From positions 1-64,000 of the forward strand of contig NZ_NIVQ01000013.1 of the NCBI RefSeq assembly GCF_002811245.1: 64,000 nucleotides of DNA. The letters are read 5' to 3'. Origin of the DNA: Vibrio salilacus (GTDB lineage: Bacteria > Pseudomonadota > Gammaproteobacteria > Enterobacterales > Vibrionaceae). This document shows positions 9,045 through 20,100 of this stretch, piece after piece (positions within the stretch are counted from its first letter, which is position 1; each line of letters opens with the position of its first letter). The notes beneath the pieces were generated by a model. The model did not search any database. It had not been told where the DNA came from and worked only from the letters and a program-made list of their open reading frames with translations. The position numbers and the translations under genes were made by a program.

Positions 9045-11123
9045 TTACGCTTTCGAATAAACATCCCTATCGCCAAGCCATCTATCAATAATCGCGACAG
9101 CATTATCTGGATAGTTGTCATGAATATGACGAGCGATACGCTGAACTTCCGGGATTAAACGTTGATCGCGAACTAAGTCAGCAATCTTAAAGTCCGCCAT
9201 GCCGGTTTGTTTCGTCCCGAGTAGTTCACCCGGGCCGCGAATCTCTAGGTCGCGCTGAGCAATCACGAAACCATCATTACTTTCACGGAGCACGCCAAGC
9301 CGTTTTTGCGCTGTCTTTGACAAAGGAGAGTGGTACAGCAGCACACAATGACTGGCCACACTGCCTCGCCCGACTCGGCCCCGTAATTGGTGCAATTGAG
9401 CCAACCCCAAGCGTTCAGGGTTTTCGATGATCATTAGGCTCGAGTTAGGCACATCGACGCCCACTTCAATCACCGTAGTGGCAACCAGCAAGTGCAGTTT
9501 GTTGTCTTTGAAGTCTTGCATCACGGCTTGTTTTTCTGCGGGCTTCATCCGACCGTGGACGAGGCCGATGTTAACATCCGGTAGCGTGCGTTGTAGCGCT
9601 TCGGCGGTATCCGCAGCCGCTTGTGCTTCAAGGACTTCAGACTCATCAATCAAAGTGCACACCCAGTAAGCTTGCTTGCCTTCGGTTAAACACGCATGGC
9701 GCACCCTTTCGACAATATCATCGCGCTTGGTATCGGGAATGGCGACCGTTTGAATCGGTGTCCGGCCCGGAGGTAGTTCATCAATGACTGACGTTTCAAG
9801 ATCGGCATAAGCCGTCATCGCCAGCGTGCGTGGGATCGGCGTGGCCGTCATGATTAATTGGTGTGGATATGCGCCTTGCTTTTGGCCTTTCTCACGTAGC
9901 TCAAGACGTTGATGAACACCAAAGCGGTGTTGCTCATCAATGATGACTAAGGCGAGGTGATGGAACGCAACGTGATCTTGGAACAATGCATGGGTGCCGA
10001 CCACCATTTTCGCTTCACCACTCGCGATGTCTGCTAACTGCGCCTCTTTGGCCTTACCTTTTAGTTTTCCGGCAAGCCAGCCTACCTTGATGCCCATCGG
10101 TTCAAGCCAGGCCGAAAAATTCACGGCATGCTGCTCTGCAAGCAGTTCGGTCGGAGCCATTAGGGCGACTTGATAGCCGTGCTCAAGCGCGCGCAGAGCG
10201 GCGAGCGCCGCGACTAAGGTTTTACCCGAGCCAACATCGCCTTGCACTAAACGCATCATCGGGTGCGGTTTGGCCAAGTCTTGTTCGATCTCTTGTACCA
10301 CACGTGTCTGAGCATTGGTTGGCGAAAACGGCAAGCTGGCCAGCAGCTGCTGTTTTAGGGTATTACGCCCTGCCAGAGGTAATGCGGCATCGAGCTGGCC
10401 TTTACTGCGCACCGAGAGCATCGATAAGTTTTGCGCCAACAACTCTTCCATGATCAAGCGAATCTGCGCTGGGTGTTGGCCGTTGTCAAATTGATCTAAA
10501 TCAAGACTTGGCGGTGGCCGATGAATGGTATACAGCGCGTTGGCGAGGGTGATTTGACTATCGTAAAGGCCACTGGGTAACAGCTCTTGTACGGCGGCTT
10601 TATCGAGTAACTCTAATGCTTGGTCGGTGAGGTTACGCAAGGTAATTTGACGCAAGCCCTCAGTGGTTGGATAGACAGGCGTCAAGGTTTGCTCGACATC
10701 CGGTTGTTGATGGGCAGTGTGGAACTTGTAGTCGGGATGGACAATTTCGAGTCCGTAGCCACCGCGTTTAATTTCGCCATAAGCATGGACGGTTTTACCC
10801 TCGACAAAGTTATTTTTTATCGCGGCAGTAAAATTGAAAAAACGTAAAGTAATGGTGCCGTTACCATCGCTGATTTTGACTGCGAGCATTTTGCGTTTGC
10901 CAAATACAGTATCGACGCTCATCACTTTGCCTTGCACCGCAGCCCATAAACCCGCATGTAATTTGACGATCGGATAGAGGCGAGTTCGGTCTTCGTAGCG
11001 CAGTGGCAGATGAAAAAGCAGGTCTTGAACCGAGTTTAAGCCGACTTTTGCAAGTTTCTCGGCGACTTTCGCACCTACCCCCGTAAGGGACGTGAGAGGA
11101 ATTGCAGATAGCAGTTGCGACAT
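9045..11123 (-). CDS. recG: ATP-dependent DNA helicase RecG
   Basis: The protein has an N-terminal OB-fold 'wedge' domain, then the helicase motor with Walker A GDVGSGKT near residue 296, DEQHRFG near residue 395 and the motif VI region QLRGRVGRG. RecG reverses stalled replication forks and unwinds R-loops and Holliday junctions. I start it at the ATG at 11123 (692 residues, start MSQLLSAIPL), which matches the family length (693 in E. coli); an ATG eight codons upstream (11147) is also open. It follows trmH by about 76 bases in the same direction. Confidence 0.96.
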   Translation of the reverse strand: MSQLLSAIPLTSLTGVGAKVAEKLAKVGLNSVQDLLFHLPLRYEDRTRLYPIVKLHAGLWAAVQGKVMSVDTVFGKRKMLAVKISDGNGTITLRFFNFTAAIKNNFVEGKTVHAYGEIKRGGYGLEIVHPDYKFHTAHQQPDVEQTLTPVYPTTEGLRQITLRNLTDQALELLDKAAVQELLPSGLYDSQITLANALYTIHRPPPSLDLDQFDNGQHPAQIRLIMEELLAQNLSMLSVRSKGQLDAALPLAGRNTLKQQLLASLPFSPTNAQTRVVQEIEQDLAKPHPMMRLVQGDVGSGKTLVAALAALRALEHGYQVALMAPTELLAEQHAVNFSAWLEPMGIKVGWLAGKLKGKAKEAQLADIASGEAKMVVGTHALFQDHVAFHHLALVIIDEQHRFGVHQRLELREKGQKQGAYPHQLIMTATPIPRTLAMTAYADLETSVIDELPPGRTPIQTVAIPDTKRDDIVERVRHACLTEGKQAYWVCTLIDESEVLEAQAAADTAEALQRTLPDVNIGLVHGRMKPAEKQAVMQDFKDNKLHLLVATTVIEVGVDVPNSSLMIIENPERLGLAQLHQLRGRVGRGSVASHCVLLYHSPLSKTAQKRLGVLRESNDGFVIAQRDLEIRGPGELLGTKQTGMADFKIADLVRDQRLIPEVQRIARHIHDNYPDNAVAIIDRWLGDRDVYSKA

Positions 11124-11199
11124 AACAGGGCTCGGTAAGTCATTCAATCATTGACAATAGTTAACCACCGAGCTGTGTTTTTGTACAGGAAAAATGTCG

Positions 11200-11883
11200 T
11201 TACTTCTTCTGCATCTCGGCCCACCATTGATCGTCAGCGACAATTTGGCCCTGCTCATCTAACGTTGGGTACGGCAAACCTTTGCGCTTTGCCACTTTGG
11301 CCAATACCGGATGACCACGTTCAAACAGCAGGCGGTGAATAGTCTGTGGTGGCACCGAGCTAATGTCATTGTCGTACATACCCGCCGCTTCACGTTGACG
11401 CTGCGCTTCGTACAAAATAACGGCGCTGGCGACGGAGACATTGAGTGACTGAACCATGCCGAGCATAGGAATCATGATGTCTTGATCGGCAAGTTGTTTG
11501 GCTTTGGCTGACGCGCCCGCTTTTTCGTTACCGAGAATGATCGCTGTCGGTTTGGTGTAATCGACTTGGCGAAAATCGACCGCGCTATCAGACAGATTGG
11601 TTACCAGCACTTGCATGCCTTGCGCTTTAAGCTCGGCAATCGCGGTGTCGATATCGTCATGCGTTTCCACATCAACCCAGTTACGCGCCCCCGCAGAAGT
11701 ATGGCTGAGGGTGCGCATTTCATTGGGCCACACAGCGTGAATCTTATGGATACCTGTGGCATCGGCAGAACGAATCACAGCAGAGACATTGTTGGGTTTA
11801 TGCACGTCTTCAAGACACAGAGTGAGATCGGCTTGACGCGCCTTTAAGACTTGTTGGATTCGTTGGTAGCGTTCTAAGTTCAT
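11200..11883 (-). CDS. trmH: tRNA (guanosine(18)-2'-O)-methyltransferase TrmH
   Basis: A 227-residue SPOUT methyltransferase (E. coli TrmH is 229). The early NNVSAVIRSADA motif and the C-terminal knot region with LGNEKAG and QSLNVSVASAVILYE are both present. It 2'-O-methylates G18 in the D-loop of tRNA. The ATG at 11883 is preceded directly by a hexanucleotide repeat and has no visible Shine-Dalgarno sequence. The spoT-trmH-recG order is shared with E. coli. Confidence 0.95.
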   Translation of the reverse strand: MNLERYQRIQQVLKARQADLTLCLEDVHKPNNVSAVIRSADATGIHKIHAVWPNEMRTLSHTSAGARNWVDVETHDDIDTAIAELKAQGMQVLVTNLSDSAVDFRQVDYTKPTAIILGNEKAGASAKAKQLADQDIMIPMLGMVQSLNVSVASAVILYEAQRQREAAGMYDNDISSVPPQTIHRLLFERGHPVLAKVAKRKGLPYPTLDEQGQIVADDQWWAEMQKK

Positions 11884-11905
11884 AGTGGTAGTGGTAGTGG
11901 TAGTG
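11884..11905. repeat. Hexanucleotide tandem repeat at the trmH start
   Basis: AGTGGT is repeated about 3.7 times directly against the trmH start codon (CACTAC/ACCACT on the trmH strand), in the place where a ribosome binding site would be. Confidence 0.85.
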
Positions 11906-11998
11906 TGAGGTTCGTAGCGCCAGTGATTGAGGCATTAAGTCAAAAATGTCCTTGCAGCAGTGGCGGCAAGGACATTTTCTTACGGTTTGAACAACGAG

Positions 11999-14125
11999 TT
12001 AGTTCTTGCGGCGACGAACTTTTAACGTCTGTGGCATGGCTTTGATTTTACGCATGATGCCTGCAAGATGAACACGATTTTTGGTTGTCAGTAGCACAGT
12101 GACGGTATACAAACGGCCATCGCGCTCTTCGGTTGAAAGACCATGGATGTTAGAGCCTGTGTTGGAGATAACATTGGTCAGTTCAGCAAGCGCACCTTGA
12201 CGGTTTTGCACATCAATAGTGACTTCAGTAATAAACTCTTTGTCGTAATCGTCTGACCATTCAACGGCCATGTATTTATCGGGTTCTTTTTGGTAACCGC
12301 GTACGTTTGGACACGTTTCGCGGTGAACCACCAGACCACGGCCTGGTGAAACGTGAGCGATAATGTGATCGTCAGGAATCGGATGGCAGCAGTTAGCAAA
12401 GGTAAGCAAAATGCCTTCTGCACCACGAATAGGCAGTTTTTTCTTCGGCGAACCGTCGGCATTGACACTGATCGATTCCGTGAGCTCATCAGCATTGCCC
12501 AGTAAGCGACGGGCGATGACGATACTCATTAATTCACCTAAGCCTATTGCCGCCAGCAAATCATCGACACTAGCGACTTTAAGATCGGCTAAGACATGGT
12601 TGACGTTCTCTTCACCGATATCTGACAGTGATAATTCGCCGAGTGCATGGTTGAGAAGACGGCGGCCAAGCGTAATTGACTCTTCGCGGCGCATCGTCTT
12701 AAGCACTTGGCGTATCTTAGTGCGCGCGCGTGAGGTTACCACGTAGTTGAGCCATGCCGCGTTTGGCCTTGCGCCTGGCGCACTGATTATCTCAATGGTT
12801 TGGCCATTCTTAAGGGACTTGCTCAACGGGTAGGGATTACGATCAACGCGAGCACCAACACACGTGTTGCCAACATCGGTATGCACCGCATAAGCAAAAT
12901 CAACCGCGGTCGCGCCGACAGGGAGTTCAACAATGCGACCTTTGGGCGTGAAGACGTAAATCTCATCTGGGAACAGATCCGATTTTACGTTTTCAATAAA
13001 TTCAAATGAGTTACCTGCGCTTTGTTGTAGCTCAAGCAGGCTTTGCATCCAACGCTGCGCTTTCACTTGCGCTGTCGTGCCTGTGCGATCCCCGTTACCT
13101 TTGTAAGACCAGTGAGCGGCGACCCCTTTGTCGGCCATCTGATCCATATCTTCAGTACGGATTTGCACTTCAACGGGTACGCCATGAGGGCCTATCATCG
13201 AAGTATGCAGCGATTGATAGCCATTGGCTTTCGGCACGGCGATGTAGTCTTTCATCCGTCCTGGGCGTGGTTTATACAAGCTGTGTACTTGGCCAAGAAC
13301 GCGATAGCAGGTATCGGCATCTTGCACGATAACTCGGAACGCGTAGATATCCATTATGGTGTGGAACCGCTGCTCTTTGGTTTTCATCTTGTTGTAGATG
13401 GAGAACAGGTTTTTCTCACGACCGACCACACGCACCTTCAAACCGACCTCTTCGAGTCGACCTTCAATTTCAGCGTGGATACGCTGGATCATCTCTTTGC
13501 GATTGCCACGAGCGGATCGCACGACTTCTTTAAGTACTCGATAGCGATTCGGATAGAGCGCTTCAAAACCAAGCTCTTCCAGTTCGGTCTTGATGTTGTG
13601 GATACCGAGGCGGTGGGCAAGTGGCGAGTAAATCTCTAACGTTTCACGGGCAATGCGGCGTTTCTTATCTGGACGCAGTGCGCCAAGAGTGCGCATGTTG
13701 TGGGTGCGGTCAGCGAGTTTGATCAAGATAACGCGGATGTCTTGCACCATAGCAAGAACCATTTTGCGGAAGTTTTCTGCCTGAGCTTCTTTGCGATCGC
13801 GAAACTTAAGTTTATCAAGCTTAGACACGCCATCGACCAATTCAGCAACGGTATTGCCAAATTGCGCTTCTAACTCTTCCTTTGTGACGTCACAATCTTC
13901 GATAACATCGTGGAGTAGAGCCGCTTGCAAGGTCTCAATGTCTAGGCGCATTTCCGCCAAGATACGAGCGACAGCCACAGGGTGGATGATATAAGGTTCA
14001 CCGCTAGAACGGGTCTGCCCTTCATGAGCATCTTTCGCTACCACATAAGATTGACGCAGAGCCTCAACTTGAGGCTCTGTTAGGTATTCTTGGGCAACGT
14101 CTTTGAGGCTATCGAATAGATACAA
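11999..14125 (-). CDS. spoT: Bifunctional (p)ppGpp synthetase/hydrolase SpoT
   Basis: A 708-residue long RSH protein (E. coli SpoT 702). The HD hydrolase motif HDVIED is intact near residue 72, so hydrolase activity is expected. A synthetase domain follows (NGYQSLH, EVQIRT), then TGS (about 390-450), a zinc-finger/helical region and a C-terminal ACT domain (about 630-705). SpoT sets ppGpp levels in response to carbon, iron and fatty-acid stress. It is the third gene of the gmk-rpoZ-spoT set. Confidence 0.96.
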   Translation of the reverse strand: MYLFDSLKDVAQEYLTEPQVEALRQSYVVAKDAHEGQTRSSGEPYIIHPVAVARILAEMRLDIETLQAALLHDVIEDCDVTKEELEAQFGNTVAELVDGVSKLDKLKFRDRKEAQAENFRKMVLAMVQDIRVILIKLADRTHNMRTLGALRPDKKRRIARETLEIYSPLAHRLGIHNIKTELEELGFEALYPNRYRVLKEVVRSARGNRKEMIQRIHAEIEGRLEEVGLKVRVVGREKNLFSIYNKMKTKEQRFHTIMDIYAFRVIVQDADTCYRVLGQVHSLYKPRPGRMKDYIAVPKANGYQSLHTSMIGPHGVPVEVQIRTEDMDQMADKGVAAHWSYKGNGDRTGTTAQVKAQRWMQSLLELQQSAGNSFEFIENVKSDLFPDEIYVFTPKGRIVELPVGATAVDFAYAVHTDVGNTCVGARVDRNPYPLSKSLKNGQTIEIISAPGARPNAAWLNYVVTSRARTKIRQVLKTMRREESITLGRRLLNHALGELSLSDIGEENVNHVLADLKVASVDDLLAAIGLGELMSIVIARRLLGNADELTESISVNADGSPKKKLPIRGAEGILLTFANCCHPIPDDHIIAHVSPGRGLVVHRETCPNVRGYQKEPDKYMAVEWSDDYDKEFITEVTIDVQNRQGALAELTNVISNTGSNIHGLSTEERDGRLYTVTVLLTTKNRVHLAGIMRKIKAMPQTLKVRRRKN

Positions 14126-14165
14126 ACTTTAGATCCGAAAGATAGTTGTGGACGTGAAGATCTGA

Positions 14166-14438
14166 TTAACGGCTGTGAGCGATACTGCTTACGGCGGCTA
14201 ATTCAGCGGCTTCTTGCTCTTGTTGCTCTTGACGCGCTCGTGCGTCAAGAATGTCTTTAGTGATAAGGCCTTCTTCGATCTCGCGTAGAGCGATGACCGT
14301 TTGCTTATCATTTTCTTCTGGCACTAGTGAATCTTTACCGCCGGTTTGCATTTGACGAGCGCGGCGTGCCGCAATGAGAACTAGGTCGAAACGGTTGCCA
14401 ACTTTTTCAACAGCGTCTTGAACAGTTACGCGTGCCAT
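14166..14438 (-). CDS. rpoZ: RNA polymerase omega subunit
   Basis: The 90-residue protein begins [10 protein letters not shown] and has the conserved [14 protein letters not shown] helix that wraps the beta-prime C-terminus. Omega helps RNA polymerase assembly and forms part of a ppGpp site, in line with its position next to spoT (40-base gap). Confidence 0.97.
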   Translation of the reverse strand: MARVTVQDAVEKVGNRFDLVLIAARRARQMQTGGKDSLVPEENDKQTVIALREIEEGLITKDILDARARQEQQEQEAAELAAVSSIAHSR

Positions 14439-14494
14439 AAGAACTCCAAATTAGTTTACTAAAATCTTGAATGACGAGAAATTATACAGGGTGT

Positions 14495-14517
14495 GAGTTC
14501 CTAGTGTCTAGGAACTC
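14495..14517. repeat. Perfect palindrome between gmk and rpoZ
   Basis: A 10-bp perfect stem (14495-14504 with 14508-14517) with a 3-base loop. The T-rich side lies on the plus strand, away from the direction of gmk and rpoZ, so it is not a classic terminator for them. Related CTAG-centred hairpins occur at 33307-33334, 41322-41339 and 57501-57513. Confidence 0.8.
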
Positions 14518-14533
14518 TTTCTCTTTAAGGGGA

Positions 14534-15618
<1,085 letters not shown>

Positions 15619-16137
15619 ATGACGGCCATGAGTCCCGTTGATCTCAATGAAGTCGACAGCATGTATCGAGAACATCACGGCTGGCTTTCACTGTTTATTC
15701 AACGGAGATTGGGCTGCCCTCAAGTAAGTGCCGATTTGGTTCAAGATACTTACTTACGATTACTTGTGAGTGGCAAGCTACCAGAACGAAAGGACTCGCG
15801 ACGTTATCTGACACATATTGCTAAAGGCTTAGTGATTGATCTCTACAGGCGTCGTCGTATTGAAGCTGCGTATCTCGACATCATCGAACACCAACCCGCA
15901 GAGATCGCGGCCTCCCCTGAAGCGCAAAGCATGATGGTTGAAGTCTTAGTTGAAATTGACGCTATGTTGCATAAGTTACCCTTCAAAGCTCGTCAGGCAT
16001 TGATCCTAAGACAGATGGAAGGGCTAAGTTACAAAGAAATTGCTCAGCGCTTGGAGGTTTCTCTTTCTTCCGTTGAGAAATATGTTGCTAAAGCATTACA
16101 AGGCTGCATGTTGGTAGCAATGGAAGGGTACTACTAA
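15619..16137 (+). CDS. ECF sigma factor, FecI-like
   Basis: A 172-residue ECF sigma factor with region 2 (ADLVQDTYLRLL, about residues 38-50) and a region 4 helix-turn-helix near the C-terminus (GLSYKEIAQRLEVSLSSVEKYV). It should direct RNA polymerase to the receptor promoter when released by the FecR-like partner downstream. I chose the ATG at 15619 because AAGGAG lies just upstream; an ATG at 15583 is in frame but lacks one. The stop is 2 bases before the fecR-like start, so the two are translationally coupled. The specific target is not shown by the sequence. Confidence 0.9.
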   Translation: MTAMSPVDLNEVDSMYREHHGWLSLFIQRRLGCPQVSADLVQDTYLRLLVSGKLPERKDSRRYLTHIAKGLVIDLYRRRRIEAAYLDIIEHQPAEIAASPEAQSMMVEVLVEIDAMLHKLPFKARQALILRQMEGLSYKEIAQRLEVSLSSVEKYVAKALQGCMLVAMEGYY

Positions 16138-16139
16138 AT

Positions 16140-17081
16140 ATGGAGCGTATATCACGTGAATCGATCGAACAGGCTTCTTTATGGATGGCAAGAATGTGGT
16201 CTGATGATGTTTCAGAGCAGGATAAACGCGCTTTTCATCTTTGGCGGACTCGACATCCTGATAATGATTACGCTTGGAAAAAAATGGAGGCTCTGCAGAG
16301 AAAATTTACCTCTATGCCAGATCCTCAATCAGGTAGCAAAATACTCGGGACTTATTGTCAGCCTGTATCACGCAGGCAGGTATTGATTTGGGGAGGGGTT
16401 TCATTAGCGACGATGAGCATGGTGCTCTCTAGCGATGCAGCGTTGCCGCAAGGTGAGACAGAGTATGCCTCTGCTATAGGTGAAGTGAAACCGATACCGT
16501 TGTCTGATGGCACTGTCGTCGTACTGAATACCGCAAGTAGGATACGCGTTGATTTCAATCAGCAGCACAGAATAATCCGATTGATGGAGGGGGAGGTGAT
16601 GGTGACGACGGGTCATCATCGAACCCCATTCCGTGTTCTTACGCCCCATGGAAGTGTCATGCCGATAGGGACTCAATTTAGTGTCCGCCTAAATGAAAAA
16701 CAAACTCAGGTTAGTGTGTTTGAAGGTGAGGTTATTGCCAAGTCTCGACAACATCAGGGACAGCATCTGTTCGCTGGGGAGAAAAGTGGTTTCAATGCCT
16801 ATCAACACGAAGAAAAACATAGTTTGTTAGCAACAGATGCGCTATGGCTTGAGGAGAAAATTCTCGCGCAGGATACACCCTTACCCCTGTTTATATCTGA
16901 GTTGTCTCGCTACCGTCGTGGCGTGATAAACGTCGCCTCAGAATTATCTTCGATACGTATTTCAGGCGTGTATTCCATTCGCGATACAGACCAAACCTTA
17001 GATAACCTCACACAAATTTTACCCATTGAAGTGCATTCTCGAACTCGTTTCTGGGTCAGTATTTCTGGAAAAAAAGAATAA
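16140..17081 (+). CDS. FecR-like anti-sigma/signal transducer
   Basis: The 313-residue protein has the FecR layout: a cytoplasmic DUF4880-type N-terminal region (ASLWMARMWSDDVS, then WRTRHPDNDYAW), one membrane segment about residues 82-102, a periplasmic FecR domain (LSDGTVVVLNTASRIRV, FRVLTPHGSVMPIGTQFSV) and a C-terminal STN-like subdomain that contacts the receptor. The membrane segment is preceded by SRRQVLIWGG, a twin-arginine-type motif, which agrees with reports that E. coli FecR uses the Tat route. It should hold or activate the sigma factor according to the receptor state. Confidence 0.92.
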   Translation: MERISRESIEQASLWMARMWSDDVSEQDKRAFHLWRTRHPDNDYAWKKMEALQRKFTSMPDPQSGSKILGTYCQPVSRRQVLIWGGVSLATMSMVLSSDAALPQGETEYASAIGEVKPIPLSDGTVVVLNTASRIRVDFNQQHRIIRLMEGEVMVTTGHHRTPFRVLTPHGSVMPIGTQFSVRLNEKQTQVSVFEGEVIAKSRQHQGQHLFAGEKSGFNAYQHEEKHSLLATDALWLEEKILAQDTPLPLFISELSRYRRGVINVASELSSIRISGVYSIRDTDQTLDNLTQILPIEVHSRTRFWVSISGKKE

Positions 17082-17191
17082 ATGAAAAGAATAAATGACT
17101 GACAAGATAATAATTTTTCCACTTTGATTGAGGTTTTGGTCTATTCGCTCGGTGTAGTCACTAGTTCATTCAGCGAATAAGGATATCTGAC

Positions 17192-20100
17192 GTGCTGTCA
17201 CCCTTCACTTCAAATAAGCTTTCAATGACCATGCGTATTCAACTCAGTCGCACTGTTCTGGTGCTACCATTGGTCGCCTTTTCTCTTCAGGCTCGGCCCT
17301 TCAATGTTCCAGCAGGTGATCTAGATGCGGTACTTAATCAGTTTGCTTTGCAAGCAGGTATAGAGTACTCGCTCGATGCCAGTTTGACGCAGGGCCAGTA
17401 TAGCCAAGGTTTGCTAGGGGATTACCAACCTGAAGAGGGATTGAGTGTTCTTCTTGCAGATGCGGGTTTAAGCGCTCAGAGGCAGGACGATGGTTCGTAC
17501 CTAGTCGATATTAGTGACGAATGGGCTTTGGATGCGGTTCAAGTTGGCACACGGTTAGATGGAAGTGCAAACCGAGATGAAGTCGGTGAAGCCAATGTAT
17601 ACGACAAAGATTTTGCAACTGAGTATAGAGGAAAAGAAGAACTCGAACGTTTTAGAGGGGCGGATACCGCCGACATTTTTAAAGGGATGGCAAACGTTAA
17701 CAGTGGCGATGCGCGCAATGGTGGTGGTATTGACCCTAACGTGCGTGGTATTCAAGGGCCAGGGCGAGTCCCTGTTATTATCGATGGTACTGAGCAGGAG
17801 ATTACCATGGATAATGGTTATCGTGCCGCTTCTAACCGTAGTTTTCTAGACCCTAACCTCATTGGCGGCATGACGGTACATAAAGGCGCTCAAATTAACC
17901 CTGACGTAAACACATCGGTGGGTGGGGCGGTCGAAATTACTACTTTGTCAGCGAATGACATTGTTCTGCCAGGTGAAACATTTGGGATGGAGCTCATTGC
18001 TGAGAGTAGTAGCAATTCCACAGCGCCTCGAGAGCCAAGGTTATATACAGGGCAGGATATTAGTACGATACCTGAGTATGCAAACCTAAATAATCCAGCG
18101 GTTGATCTCTTGTATACTGACCCAGCTTTGGTCGTTGACCCCAATGAACGTCAAGATGACAACCCATTGAATGGCGAAGATATCGCTTATCGCTTAGCGA
18201 TTGGTGGTGTTGGACCAAAGGCTGAATGGTTAGCCGCTTATGCTTACCGTCATCGTGGTAACTATTTCTCAGGCTCTCAAGATGCCAGCTTCTATCAACA
18301 GCCATTTAATGGTGATGAGTCCCAAGAAATTGAAAATCGTAGACTGTTTATTCAACCAGAGCATCTGGCTTTGGTCTACCACCCCGGTGAAGAGGTGACG
18401 AATACCTCTTCTGAAATGGAATCTTTTTTAGGTAAGTTTGCATTTCATCTTAGCCCTGCAACTAAGGTCGAGTTTGGTGCTCGCTACACGAAAAGTACCC
18501 ACGGGGAAATATTGGCTGATCGAGCAGAAACGCGTTACATGTCTGGTCTTGCTCAGTGGCCGCTGAATCATACTGAATTGCAAGCTTATAACCTCAAGGT
18601 GCGCGCTAATCCTGCCAACCCTTACATCGACTTTAAATCTAATCTATGGGTGACGCTCTCCGACATTCGCTCGAATACAGGCCCCGGTTCGCCGAATAGT
18701 CTTACGGATGGATCGACTATCATTAAAAATACCGCTCTCATGCATTCAGAAGAAGACCGTTATGGGTATAGTTTTAGCAATAAAATGTTATTTGGTAGCG
18801 ATTTTGACGTCACGCTGTCTGGAAACTATCAATACCATCAACTGGCACCGAAAGGAGATTTGAACGCTGCCATCGCTGAATTTGGTCAAGTACGAGCGGG
18901 GGAACGTACCGAGTATAATGGTAGCGCTAATGTAGAATGGCGAGCAAGCGACGCTGTCATATTCAATGCCGGTGTACGCTACGGCTACTACAAATCTGTT
19001 GATAACTATGTAAAAAATCGTCTTGCTGCGGGGGACCGTTCTTCTTTATCCCAATATGGTGGCGAAGGCTATCGACTTTCTTATCAAATGAATGTGCCAA
19101 TTACAGATGCCAATCGTGCAATCTACCTAGCTGGCGTAGAGTCTAGAGCCCGCAGCGCAGATACTGGTTTGAATCAAGAGATCGCTGACTTACGCGGAGC
19201 ACTTCTTAATGTCCCACCGTTTCTCGTCCCAGTTGTTCAAGCTCAGTTGGATGCTAAGATTGTGCAGCAGGATGCTTTGGTCGCTCAAGAAATTGCAGCG
19301 GCTAGTACGCATACTTCATATGTTGAAGATATTGAGTCTGAGTGGCGTCATAACGGAGAACAGAACTACCGTGCGGCAGACAATGCGTGTATCGCTGCAG
19401 TAAACAACCCTAACTATGTCGAGGGTAGCTGCAAAGCACAATCGATCAGTCGTTCATCAACCAGTACCTATACCAATTATGAATCGAGTGAGAGTGGTTG
19501 GATGCCATCGGCTTCAATTACTTGGTTGATGACAGAAGATAGCCGTAGTTATGTTCGTTATGCCGAATCATTGCGTTTTCCGAGTATGTTTGAAAGCACA
19601 GTGGGTTTTTCTGCCGTGCCATCAACGTCATCACCTTTGGCTCCCGAGCGTTCTAGATTATGGGAGTTAGGGTACGTTTACTACTTTGATCATAGCAATG
19701 TAAAACTGACCTATTTCGATCAAGTTATTGAAGACATCATGGATAGAAATACCTCATTGTCTACAACGAGCTTTACCAATTTGGACAAGATGAAGACAAG
19801 TGGAATAGAGCTGCAGTTGGATTACGACGATGGCGATTATTTTGGTGACTTGTCCTTCGTATACAATCTAGAAAATGAAGTGTGCGACGAAAACGCTGCC
19901 ACACAACGTTTTATGGCTGATTTGAAAACCAATAACACGCCTGACTATCAGGAGTGCCGACGCGGTGGTTTTAGTACCACAAGCTATTTAGCCAATAAAG
20001 TACCGCCTGAAATGAGCGGAAGTCTGCACTTGGGAGCTCGCTTTTTGAATAAAAAGCTGATTGCCGGAGCTCGGACTTACTATGCAGGCGGAAGCCACTC

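Noticed and set aside
12411-12746. 111-codon ORF opposite spoT
   Set aside because: Antisense shadow of a strongly conserved gene; Ser/Arg-rich composition.
13043-13639. 198-codon ORF opposite spoT
   Set aside because: It lies fully inside spoT on the other strand; spoT is certain and the product has no recognisable features.
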